Origin: Rhizobium sp. AC27/96
GTDB taxonomy: Bacteria > Pseudomonadota > Alphaproteobacteria > Rhizobiales > Rhizobiaceae
Assembly (NCBI RefSeq): GCF_001692325.1
Contig: NZ_LXKN01000021.1
Span: 1 to 64,000 of the forward strand
Length of the DNA: 64,000 bases
Direction: 5' to 3'
Numbering within the stretch: position 1 is the first letter of the stretch; each line of letters starts with the position of its first letter. This document shows, piece by piece, positions 7,365 to 14,764 of this stretch. Below the pieces are notes generated by a model that worked only from the letters and a program-made list of their open reading frames with translations, did not search any database and had not been told where the DNA came from. The position numbers and the translations under genes were made by a program.

Positions 7365-8552
7365 TCAAGACCGGGTCGGCTCTATCGGCATCGTGAAGGT
7401 GAATTTCGTTTCACGGTCATCCGAGCTGACCTCCAGGCGTCCGCCATGAGCCTCGGCGATCTGGGAAGCGATATAGAGCCCCAATCCCAACCCTTGCTGG
7501 CTTGTTCCCGCATCGCCTCGGCTGAACGGCTGGAACAACAGCGCTTTCGCGGCATCCGGAATGGGATTGCCTCCATTCGCAACCGATATGTAAAGAGTGC
7601 TGTCCCTGACGAAGGCTGAGACGCGAACCGGCGCATCGGCGGATCCGTGCGTGACCGCATTGCCGAGGATATTCGACAACATCTGGCCAATACGGCCATG
7701 ATCGACGCGCACGTCATCCCGCACATCTATATCGGTTTCGAAGCTGCGTTCAGGATGAGCCGATGTAATTTCCGCGACAACCTGCTCAAGCGTGGAATTG
7801 AGCGATCTCCCGGAAATCCTCTCGAGCCCTATTCCACCACCCAATCGCCCGCGCGCAAAATCCATCACATTGTCGATCAGCCGGGACATGCGAAGCACGC
7901 TGCCGCGCATCAATGTCAAAATCGTCTGCGCGGTCTGGCTCTGCGGCTCCTTGAGCAGCATGCGGGTGCCGCCATCGATCGAGGCCAGCGGATTGCGCAG
8001 GTCATGGCCGAGCACGGCGATGAACTGCTCGCGCAATTCCGATGCCGCCTGCGCATCGAGCAGATCGGTGCGTGCGGCATTCAGCTTGGAGCCGGCGTCG
8101 AGATGATAGGCTATCAACTCGGCGAACAGCTTGAAGGTTGCAAGCGTCTGCGGGTTGCTGAGCTTATGCGGCTTGGGATCGATGGCGCATAATGTCCCGA
8201 AGAACGTACCGTCGGGCAGGACGATCGGCACGGAAATATAGCTCTGAAGGCCATATATCCGCGGGGTGTGATGTTCGCAATAGACCGGGTCTTCGGCGAC
8301 ATTATCGATGACGATGACCTCGTGATGCTGGCGCACCTCGTGGCAAAGCGTCGTTTCGACCTTTAGCTCTCCCCCGGCCGGCAGACCGAAGTGAACATTG
8401 TCCAGCACCTGGCAGGCGATCCACCGGTCTTCGGTAACGCGCGCCACAGCCGCGAAACCCATGCCGGTCGTGCTGCACACAACGTCGAGAATCGTCGGTA
8501 CGGCATCTATCCGTTGAACCGCCTCAATGTCGCTCTGAAAATCTTCTGCCAT
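7365..8552 (-). CDS. Soluble GAF-domain sensor histidine kinase
   Basis: About 395 residues with no transmembrane segment. A GAF domain (roughly 15-155, with IDNVAEDPVYCEHHTPRIYG and FFGTLCAIDPKP) is followed by a HisKA helix with AVLGHDLRNPLASI (His near 183) and an HATPase_c domain with LGNAVTHG and QGLGLGLYIA. It should autophosphorylate in the cytoplasm in response to a small ligand or redox signal. I chose MAEDFQSDIEAVQRID (8552), the point where family similarity begins; an in-frame ATG at 8663 adds 37 unconvincing residues. No response regulator is adjacent, so it is an orphan kinase here. Confidence 0.88.
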   Translation of the reverse strand: MAEDFQSDIEAVQRIDAVPTILDVVCSTTGMGFAAVARVTEDRWIACQVLDNVHFGLPAGGELKVETTLCHEVRQHHEVIVIDNVAEDPVYCEHHTPRIYGLQSYISVPIVLPDGTFFGTLCAIDPKPHKLSNPQTLATFKLFAELIAYHLDAGSKLNAARTDLLDAQAASELREQFIAVLGHDLRNPLASIDGGTRMLLKEPQSQTAQTILTLMRGSVLRMSRLIDNVMDFARGRLGGGIGLERISGRSLNSTLEQVVAEITSAHPERSFETDIDVRDDVRVDHGRIGQMLSNILGNAVTHGSADAPVRVSAFVRDSTLYISVANGGNPIPDAAKALLFQPFSRGDAGTSQQGLGLGLYIASQIAEAHGGRLEVSSDDRETKFTFTMPIEPTRS

Positions 8553-8818
8553 ACGCCCATTGAACAGGTTCGTGATATCAAGTCTCAAGCCGGACGATAA
8601 CGTCCGCAATCTGCCGACGCAATTGCTTTTCACATAGCCGGACGGCTCGCTCGAGCGGCGCATTTGAAGGCCGATTGAAATCGATCAGTCTCATGTGCTT
8701 TTGGAAATGCCGCGCTATCTCTAGGGCAATGCTGCCGCAAGTCGTGGCCGGCAAAGGGACGGAATATCTGCGCCCATTGGCGTTGGTGATGCGAGGTCTT
8801 GTCAATCGAGGAGGCTCC

Positions 8819-9304
8819 ATGGCAGACAAGTTGCGTAATCTGTTATCGCGACTGACCATAGTCGGCTTTGCTTTGTTTGCATTGACGGCTCTCGCCGCTG
8901 CACAGCCGGCTTTTCAAAAGGTGGAACGCATGGATGCGATAGCGCGGGAAATGGTCAATTCCGGCGAGCTCGACACGATCGATTGGGTCGAGGTATCGGC
9001 GATCTTCGGCATAGATGCCGATGGTGATGTGGTCGAAAGCTACGGATATGCCTACGACCGGAGCGGCAAGCCTCATGCCGTCGCCTTCCTCACCGACGCT
9101 GTCGAGCGGGAGGTGAAATCCTATCGTGAATGGCTTCGGGAGGAGCATCGCGGCGATTTCATCAAGATGCTCTTTCAGTTCAACCGGGAAAGCCGGCGTT
9201 TCAATGCCGATTTCGAATATGACAACCCGCGGCGCTGGCAGGTGACGCCGCGAAATCTGGAAACGATCGTCGAGGAATTGCGCCCCAATCTCGGCTCCCC
9301 CTGA
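8819..9304 (+). CDS. Exported hypothetical protein
   Basis: A 161-residue protein with a Sec-type signal peptide (LTIVGFALFALTALAAA, likely cut near residue 28 before QPAFQKV). The mature part is charged, with no domain I recognise (VEVSAIFGIDADGDVVESYG, then YREWLREEHRGDFIKMLFQF). A GAGGAGG ribosome-binding site just before 8819 decides the start over an in-frame ATG at 8675. It probably acts in the periplasm. The YcxB-like gene follows after 34 bp on the same strand and may be co-transcribed. Confidence 0.75.
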   Translation: MADKLRNLLSRLTIVGFALFALTALAAAQPAFQKVERMDAIAREMVNSGELDTIDWVEVSAIFGIDADGDVVESYGYAYDRSGKPHAVAFLTDAVEREVKSYREWLREEHRGDFIKMLFQFNRESRRFNADFEYDNPRRWQVTPRNLETIVEELRPNLGSP

Positions 9305-9338
9305 CGGCCAAGGGCAGAATTGCGAACGAGGAAATCTT

Positions 9339-9899
9339 ATGCCTGAACTCAAGCATGACGATGAAAAGCGCGCAGGCATTCTCATTCAGCTCGAGCCACA
9401 GGATCTGGCCCAGGCTCACCGCCTGCATTTTCGGCAGCATCTTGGCGGCAGAGGTGGACTGACCCGCCTTGCGATCACATGGCTGCTGGGGGTTGTGGTC
9501 TGCGGATTTCTGGTGGGCAATCTGGCCGATGCGCACGACGCATTTCTGTCCGCCCTCGGTTTCGCGATCCTCGCGCCCGTCGCGATCATCGGCATCCCTT
9601 TTCTGATCGTGTACACGCTGGGCGGACGAGCAGCGAGACGAACCTTCCGCGAGCAAAAAACGCTGCAGAAACCCTATCATTTTTCATGGACCGAAAACGG
9701 GGTGCACCTTTGGAGCGATTTTGGCGAGGCACGCCTGCAGTGGAGCGATTTCCTGAAGGCGCGGCAGGATCGCCACTGCATGCTGTTCTATGAGTCGCAA
9801 CGTCTCTACCGGATCGTGCCGAAGCGTGTCCTGACGAGTGATCAGATCGGGGAATTACAGGCTCTGGCTCTCACCGTGCCGGATCATCGCGGGTTTTGA
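9339..9899 (+). CDS. YcxB-family inner-membrane protein
   Basis: A 186-residue protein with two transmembrane helices (about residues 48-66 and 72-95) and a C-terminal cytoplasmic YcxB-like domain. The family pattern is visible as HFSWTENGVHLWSDFGEARL, then QWSDFLKARQDRHCMLFY, then a short basic strand and an amphipathic tail (LTSDQIGELQALAL). The function of the family is not known. GAGGAAATCTT precedes the ATG. It follows the exported hypothetical gene on the same strand. Confidence 0.75.
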   Translation: MPELKHDDEKRAGILIQLEPQDLAQAHRLHFRQHLGGRGGLTRLAITWLLGVVVCGFLVGNLADAHDAFLSALGFAILAPVAIIGIPFLIVYTLGGRAARRTFREQKTLQKPYHFSWTENGVHLWSDFGEARLQWSDFLKARQDRHCMLFYESQRLYRIVPKRVLTSDQIGELQALALTVPDHRGF

Positions 9900-9974
9900 C
9901 AGTGACGCTTGTCCCCTTTCACCTGTGCGCAAGGCCGACAGTTCTCCCCAACACTGCGGATCATCTCTCTGCGC

Positions 9975-10202
9975 CTATGGCGTCTGCTGCCTAAGCTCTG
10001 CATCGCGCCACTTGCTGATATAAGGCCGCACAAACATGTAGAGACCGCTGAACAGCAACAGGAAGAGCGGCGGCAGCGGCGAATAGACCACCCAGGCGGG
10101 CGGCGTCCCCAAAGCCATGGCGACGAAGTTGGCGATGACCGTTGCCGTAAAGACAATCGACAGCCAGCGATGGGCCTGCCTGATATAATTGCTCCAGTTC
10201 AT
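9975..10202 (-). CDS. Small two-helix membrane protein
   Basis: A 75-residue protein with two hydrophobic helices (WLSIVFTATVIANFVAMAL and PLPPLFLLLFSGLYMFV). I do not assign a function. AAGGAGGTGTCA immediately ahead of the ATG at 10202 is a near-perfect ribosome-binding site and rules out a GTG six bases upstream. It is downstream of the DUF1801/SRPBCC/ArsR genes on the same strand and might be the tail of that unit. Confidence 0.75.
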   Translation of the reverse strand: MNWSNYIRQAHRWLSIVFTATVIANFVAMALGTPPAWVVYSPLPPLFLLLFSGLYMFVRPYISKWRDAELRQQTP

Positions 10203-10259
10203 TGACACCTCCTTTTGGAAACGCGCCGAAGGCCGGCTGCATGGGTGATTGCTCTACGC

Positions 10260-10700
10260 TTACCTTGCCGGACGCGCCGGTGACTTCCCCTTCGACCGAC
10301 TGGCCGAGGACATGTTCAAGGCCACGGCGGCACGGATAAGCGCCTCCAATGCCTCCTCGTCGATCTCGTCGCCTTCATGAAAATCGATCGCGCGCCGGGT
10401 GTTACCTTCGAGGCTGGAGTTGAACAGGCCTGACGGATCCTCCAACGAAGCGCCCTTGGCAAAGGTCATCTTCACCGCACTCTTGTAGGTTTCGCCGGTA
10501 CAGATGATCCCGGCATGCGACCACACCGGAACTCCTCTCCATTTCAATTCCTCGACCACATCGGGATCAGCCTGCTTGATGACATGCCGGATAAGCGCCA
10601 GCATTTCGCCCCGCCAGTCCGTCGCTTCCGCGATTTTCGCATCGATGATTTGAGAGGGCGTGGCCCCTTCTTGGTTTTCACTCGGGTCGCTTTTCTTCAT
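10260..10700 (-). CDS. DUF1801 (YdhG-like) domain protein
   Basis: About 146 residues. The DUF1801 pattern is clear: WRGEMLALIRHVIKQADP, VVEELKWRGVPVWSHAG, and YKSAVKMTFAKGASLEDP with IDFHEGDEIDEEALEALI. The fold is small alpha/beta; its biochemical role is unknown, although such genes often accompany AHSA1-type SRPBCC and ArsR genes exactly as here. The start is uncertain: ATG at 10700 (MKKSDPSE) gives the usual length, while 10745 or 10730 would add a few Met/Arg-rich residues nearer to the upstream stop at 10760. Confidence 0.8.
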   Translation of the reverse strand: MKKSDPSENQEGATPSQIIDAKIAEATDWRGEMLALIRHVIKQADPDVVEELKWRGVPVWSHAGIICTGETYKSAVKMTFAKGASLEDPSGLFNSSLEGNTRRAIDFHEGDEIDEEALEALIRAAVALNMSSASRSKGKSPARPAR

Positions 10701-10759
10701 CGCTGCGCTCGCTTTCCTCATCATTGTCATCACCCGGCGGTTCATTGTCACGGCAGACC

Positions 10760-11170
10760 TCAGCCTTGCCCCACCAGAACCGTTTCCAGATTTGCAAAGA
10801 ACCGCTGCCACCCATACTTGGCGCCCTGGTATGCCTGCTCCTGATCCCGCCGGAAGCCCGATTGCTCCATGCGCAGATGAGTGCCCGCGCCCCTCGGCGT
10901 GAGTATCCAGGTGACAACACTTTCGAGACCGTGAGCGTTCCAGGTATAGGACAGCGTCTTGTTCGCCTCGACCTCGAGTACCTGACAGTCGACGGAACCC
11001 CATTCGGCGGTCAGCTTGAAGGAATGGTCGACGACGGGCTTGAAGTCGTTCTTCATGAGCCACTCCTGGATCAGGTGCGGCTGCGTGAGCGCGCGCCAGA
11101 TCTTTTCCGGCGGAAACGCCACGTCCCGCTCGACGACGACGGTGCGAATTTCAGTCGATGTGTCGTTCAT
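10760..11170 (-). CDS. SRPBCC / AHSA1-family ligand-binding protein
   Basis: A 136-residue START-like (AHSA1) protein. Typical signatures are VVVERDVAFPPEKIWRALT near the N-terminus, the strand TLSYTWNAHG, and the C-terminal GAKYGWQRFFANLETVL helix. Such proteins bind hydrophobic ligands or act as stress factors. The ATG at 11170 overlaps the TGA of the arsR-type gene (ATGA), so the two are translationally coupled; a start further upstream would run inside the regulator gene and is unlikely. Confidence 0.88.
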   Translation of the reverse strand: MNDTSTEIRTVVVERDVAFPPEKIWRALTQPHLIQEWLMKNDFKPVVDHSFKLTAEWGSVDCQVLEVEANKTLSYTWNAHGLESVVTWILTPRGAGTHLRMEQSGFRRDQEQAYQGAKYGWQRFFANLETVLVGQG

Positions 11171-11490
11171 TGGTCCATCCTTTTCAGAAGATCTTCGAGG
11201 TCGTCGAACCGGCTTTCCCAAAACCCGGCCATCTGGCTCGTCCAATCGATCAGCGGCGCAAGCGCCGAAAGCTGCGCGCTATAATGTGTCTGACGGCCCT
11301 CATGGCGGTCGCGCACCAGCCCGGCCCGCTTCAGCACCGCCAAATGCTTTGAGACGACCGGTTGCGAAACGCCGGCCCGCTCCGTCAAAACCCCGACCGT
11401 CTTCTCACCTTCGCGGCATAGCCGTTCGAAAATGGCCCGGCGAGTGGGGTCAGTGAGCGTTTTAAAGAGCGCGTCATGAATGTTCGACAC
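11167..11490 (-). CDS. ArsR-family transcriptional regulator
   Basis: A 107-residue winged-helix repressor. FKTLTDPTRRAIFERLC opens the domain, GVSQPVVSKHLAVLKRAGLV is the recognition helix, and EGRQTHYSAQ the wing. There are no CxC or His metal-site motifs on alpha-3 or alpha-5, so it resembles the SdpR/non-metal subgroup that pairs with AHSA1 proteins. An inverted repeat just upstream (11509-11532) is a plausible autorepression operator. It heads an operon with the SRPBCC and DUF1801 genes. Confidence 0.92.
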   Translation of the reverse strand: MSNIHDALFKTLTDPTRRAIFERLCREGEKTVGVLTERAGVSQPVVSKHLAVLKRAGLVRDRHEGRQTHYSAQLSALAPLIDWTSQMAGFWESRFDDLEDLLKRMDQ

Positions 11491-11508
11491 CAGAAACCCA
11501 TATCCCGT

Positions 11509-11532
11509 TGGCTATGAATTAACATATAGCCA
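11509..11532. promoter_or_regulatory. Probable ArsR operator
   Basis: Arms TGGCTAT (11509-11515) and ATAGCCA (11526-11532) form a dyad, and a further GCTATGAAT repeat follows at about 11537. It lies 19 bp upstream of the arsR-type start codon, where an autorepressor would block transcription. Confidence 0.5.
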
Positions 11533-11913
11533 GCGAGCTATGAATAAGTCAAGCGGCATGAACTCAAGAATCCGCACCAGAGACGCGATCGACCATCCAT
11601 GCCCACGCGCCCCACGGCTATTTGCCTTGCCGGGTGATAATCCGCATGCGCGCCAATTCGGGGCAAAAATTGCCCTTTGAACCCGCCAGATCGAGCAAAG
11701 GCCACGAAATTCCCCGCAAAGGGGTGACAAAGCCATGACAATGCGATATGTGCGCGGCCGGCATGGGAAGTTTCCCATCAACCACCAAAGAAAAGCAGAC
11801 GTATTCGCCCCTGCCTTTAAAGGCATATATCCGAGGCGAGACCTCCAGAGGTCCGACCGGGGATAGATCGTTATGGGCGCTCTGGCTGTTGAAGCAACAA
11901 CGAGGTTGATAAC
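11533..11913 (+). promoter_or_regulatory. rplS upstream region with three dyads
   Basis: No gene is seen in these 380 bp. Three short palindromes stand in series: ATGGGAA/TTCCCAT (11763-11778), the perfect TGCCTTTAAAGGCA (11812-11825), and the hairpin GACCTC-CA-GAGGTC (11840-11853). The last one probably lies in the rplS 5' leader. They may be regulator sites or a ribosomal-protein leader structure; I cannot decide which. Confidence 0.4.
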
Positions 11914-12468
11914 ATGAACATCATTCAGCAGTTGGAAGCCGAACAGGCTGCCAAGATCGAAGCCAAGCGCACGCTCCCTGATTTTTCCGCTGGCGACACC
12001 CTTCGCGTCAACGTGAAGGTCACGGAAGGCAACCGTACCCGCGTTCAGGCCTATGAAGGCGTCTGCATCGCTCGCTCCGGCGGCGGCCTGCATGAGAACT
12101 TCACCGTTCGCAAGATCTCCTACGGCGAAGGCGTCGAGCGCGTATTCCCCATCTACTCGCCGATGATCGAAAGCGTCGAAATCGTTCGCCGCGGTAAGGT
12201 CCGTCGCGCCAAGCTCTACTACCTGCGCGACCTGCGCGGCAAGGCTGCCCGTATCGTTGAAAACACCGGTACCCGCGCCCGCAAGCTCAACGACGCCGAG
12301 CGCCAGGCAGTTGCCGAGGAAAAGGCTCGCATCGAAGCTGAAAAGATTGCAGCAGCCCAGGCTCTGGCAGCCGAAAAGGCAGCAGCAGAAGCCGCCGAAG
12401 CAAAGGCCGCAGCCGAAGCAGCAGCTGCTGCTGAAGCCGCCGCAGCCGCTGAACCGGCAGCAGAATAA
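11914..12468 (+). CDS. rplS: 50S ribosomal protein L19
   Basis: L19 sits at the 30S-50S interface. The core (residues 1-125) shows MNIIQQLEAEQ, FSAGDTLRVNVKVTEG, RVQAYEGVCIARSG and RAKLYYLRDLRGKAARI. The protein is 184 residues, longer than the roughly 115 of E. coli, because of a low-complexity Ala/Glu/Lys coiled tail from about residue 130, a feature of rhizobial L19. It is separated from trmD, its usual neighbour, and has its own leader and its own terminator. Confidence 0.98.
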   Translation: MNIIQQLEAEQAAKIEAKRTLPDFSAGDTLRVNVKVTEGNRTRVQAYEGVCIARSGGGLHENFTVRKISYGEGVERVFPIYSPMIESVEIVRRGKVRRAKLYYLRDLRGKAARIVENTGTRARKLNDAERQAVAEEKARIEAEKIAAAQALAAEKAAAEAAEAKAAAEAAAAAEAAAAAEPAAE

Positions 12469-12493
12469 GTCTCGATCCATCGGGATCATGACG

Positions 12494-12521
12494 AAAAGGC
12501 GGCCCTCGGGTCGCCTTTTTT
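12494..12521 (+). terminator. Intrinsic terminator after rplS
   Basis: AAAAGGCG (12494-12501) and CGCCTTTT (12512-12519) flank an inner CCC/GGG pairing and continue into T residues. Confidence 0.85.
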
Positions 12522-12777
12522 ATTGCCTGATGCCTTGAGGATTTCCAGGTAAAAATGCGCCGGCTGCTTCCATGAGAAATGTTCTTATGATTTATATGAA
12601 ACAATTATTTTGATTAATTTATAAAAAAATTGCTTTATTATGCCGTAAAAAATTTTCTACCAACCGCTTGTTTTTAGAATTCCCTTCCCATTTTTTATGA
12701 TTGCCGCCATGGCAACAGCCTTGCCATTGGCTTTCCAAATATGACACTTTCGCGCCACGCTAATCGGGGAAATTTCC
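12522..12777 (+). promoter_or_regulatory. AT-rich promoter region of the amino-acid transporter
   Basis: No gene is visible. The segment 12580-12660 is unusually AT-rich for this chromosome, with A and T runs that suggest a bent or strong promoter. A fragment near 12540 (TTTCCAGG, then ATGCGCCGG) weakly resembles the start of the RIME-like repeat. Confidence 0.4.
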
Positions 12778-13575
12778 ATGGCATTCCGTCGTTCGTTCCT
12801 TCTGGGCCTCAGCGCCCTCGTGCTCGCCCCTTTCACCTCCTTCGCCGCTGACCTGCCGAACCTTAACGGCAAGACCGTCATCGTCGTTACGGAAAATGCT
12901 TACCCACCGCTCCAGTTCATCGACCCAAAGACCAACAAGGCGATCGGCTGGGAATATGACGCGATGAACGAGATCGCCAAGCGCCTGAATTTCAAGGTTG
13001 AGTACCAGAACACCAGCTGGGACGCGATGATCCAGGCCGTTTCCGAAGGCCAGTACAACATCGGCATGACCGGCATCACCATCAAGGATGACCGCAAGCA
13101 GAAGGTCGATTTCTCCGACCCCTATATGCGCTCCGAGCAGTTCATGCTCGTGCGCGGTGACGAGAAGCGTTTCACCGAGGCGAAGAGCTTCGCCGCCTTC
13201 AAGGACGGCCTGATCGGCGCGCAGCCGGGCACAACACCCTTCTACACCGCCGTCTATTCGGTCCTTGACGGCAACGAGCAGAACCCGCGCATCAAGACCT
13301 TCGAAACCTTCGGCGCCACCGTGCAGGCGCTGAAGACCGGTGACGTCGACATGGTGCTGACTGACGGCACGGCCGGCAAGGGCTATGTCGATGCCTCCAA
13401 TGGCGGCCTGAAGCTGATCGGCGGCCCCCTCGGCTCCGAGGATTTCGGCTTCATCTTCCAGAAGGGCTCCGATCTCGTCGCTCCGGTCAACGCGGCGATT
13501 GCCAGCCTCAAGGCCGACGGGACCTTCGAAGCGCTGAACAAGAAGTGGTTCCTCGACTACAAGATGGGCCAATGA
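12778..13575 (+). CDS. Periplasmic amino-acid-binding protein of an ABC transporter
   Basis: A 265-residue family 3 solute-binding protein. Signal peptide about 1-23 (SFLLGLSALVLAPFTSFAA); mature domain begins near VIVVTENAYPPLQF, with GWEYDAMNEIAKRLNFKVEY, NIGMTGITIKDDRKQKVDFS and the hinge segment IGAQPGTTPFY. These are features of polar amino-acid receptors. The permease follows 34 bp downstream. No ATP-binding subunit is encoded nearby, so it must share one from elsewhere. The exact amino acid cannot be inferred. Confidence 0.92.
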   Translation: MAFRRSFLLGLSALVLAPFTSFAADLPNLNGKTVIVVTENAYPPLQFIDPKTNKAIGWEYDAMNEIAKRLNFKVEYQNTSWDAMIQAVSEGQYNIGMTGITIKDDRKQKVDFSDPYMRSEQFMLVRGDEKRFTEAKSFAAFKDGLIGAQPGTTPFYTAVYSVLDGNEQNPRIKTFETFGATVQALKTGDVDMVLTDGTAGKGYVDASNGGLKLIGGPLGSEDFGFIFQKGSDLVAPVNAAIASLKADGTFEALNKKWFLDYKMGQ

Positions 13576-13609
13576 ACGCTGCAGATCGACATACCGGAAG
13601 CCCGCTCTG

Positions 13610-14488
13610 ATGGCACCTTTGGCAGGCCCGGGCGGGCACCGCGGCAAGGAGGACTTTCCCTGGTGGTTGGTCGTCCTTGCCATCCTCGGCATCGGCGCCT
13701 CTTTCGCAATTGCGGCGAACGGCCTCTACGCCCAGATTTTTTCTCTTCTGCTGAACGGCATCGGCGTCACAATCTTCGTGACGCTGGTGGCCTTTACGCT
13801 CGCCATGCTGCTTGGCCTGGGGCTTGCACTGCTCGGCCTGTCGGATTTCCTCGTGCTGCGGCAAGTGGCACGCCTCTATATCGAGATCGTGCGCGGCATC
13901 CCGATATTGGTACTGCTCTCCTATATCGCCTTTGTCGGCACGCCGGCCTTCGTTGCCGTCTATAACTTCATCACGTCCCCATTGGTCTCCGCCGGCTGGA
14001 CGAATCCACTCATCACCCGCGACGTGCCCTTCGTCTGGCGCACGATCATCGCGCTGACGATCGCCTATTCGTCCTTCATCGCCGAAATCTTCCGCGCCGG
14101 CATCCAGGCGGTCGACCAGGGCCAGATCGAGGCAGCAAAGGCACTCGGCCTCAGCCGCTTCCAGCGCTTCCGCCTCGTTGTCTTTCCGCAGGCAATCCGC
14201 GTCATCCTGCCGCCGCTCTCCAACGATTTCATCGCGATGGTCAAGGACAGCTCGCTGGTATCAGTCCTCGGGGTTGCCGATATCAGCCAGCTCGCCAAGC
14301 TCTACTATTCGGCCAATTTCCGCTATTTCGAAACGCTGTCGATCCTCGCTTTCATCTATCTCTTGCTGACAGTCGGCCTGTCTCTGTTGCTGCGGCAGCT
14401 CGAAGCCTGGATGCGTCGCCGCTCCGGCAGCGATCGCTCCGCCTTCCCCCGGATGGCTGCGGGCCAGCCACCCGGGGCACAGGTGTGA
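13610..14488 (+). CDS. Amino-acid ABC transporter permease (HisMQ family)
   Basis: A 292-residue inner-membrane protein with an N-terminal helix (FPWWLVVLAILGIGASFAIA) and further helices. The EAA loop that contacts the ATPase is EAAKALGLSRFQRFRLVVFP, and IEIVRGIPILVLL is the conserved pattern of polar amino-acid permeases. It pairs with the preceding binding protein. An expected ATPase gene is absent: the next feature is a tiny reading frame and then leuC. Confidence 0.92.
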   Translation: MAPLAGPGGHRGKEDFPWWLVVLAILGIGASFAIAANGLYAQIFSLLLNGIGVTIFVTLVAFTLAMLLGLGLALLGLSDFLVLRQVARLYIEIVRGIPILVLLSYIAFVGTPAFVAVYNFITSPLVSAGWTNPLITRDVPFVWRTIIALTIAYSSFIAEIFRAGIQAVDQGQIEAAKALGLSRFQRFRLVVFPQAIRVILPPLSNDFIAMVKDSSLVSVLGVADISQLAKLYYSANFRYFETLSILAFIYLLLTVGLSLLLRQLEAWMRRRSGSDRSAFPRMAAGQPPGAQV

Positions 14489-14559
14489 TCGGTTCGGTCA
14501 AATGCCGGCCGTACCGATAGAGCCTATCGTCGCCATTGCCGAAGGTTTTGAAAATTGAT

Positions 14560-14694
14560 ATGAGCATGGCCATGAGTAAGATCATGAGCAAAGACGGACG
14601 TTACGTCACGGCTTTCGTGCTGCAGGACCATAAGCGCCTGCCGGCACGCTTCTTTGCGATGATTTCTGGCGCGCTCAACAGCCGACTTCGCTGA
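14560..14694 (+). CDS. Possible 44-residue small protein
   Basis: An ATG-started frame of 44 codons between the permease and leuC, with the basic sequence MSMAMSKIMSKDGRYVTAFV continuing to an Arg-rich end (NSRLR). It has several alternative ATGs, no clear ribosome-binding site and no recognisable domain. It is listed because it fills most of the gap; it may be chance. Confidence 0.25.
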   Translation: MSMAMSKIMSKDGRYVTAFVLQDHKRLPARFFAMISGALNSRLR

Positions 14695-14764
14695 TCACAC
14701 CCGAGGCCGGCGGTCCTGATCCGTCAATCCCCATTTACGACACTGCCAATATGGATCTGTAGCC

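Noticed and set aside
12536..12590. Fourth RIME-like copy downstream of rplS
   Set aside because: Only about 20 scattered bases match the core, without the second half or inverted ends.
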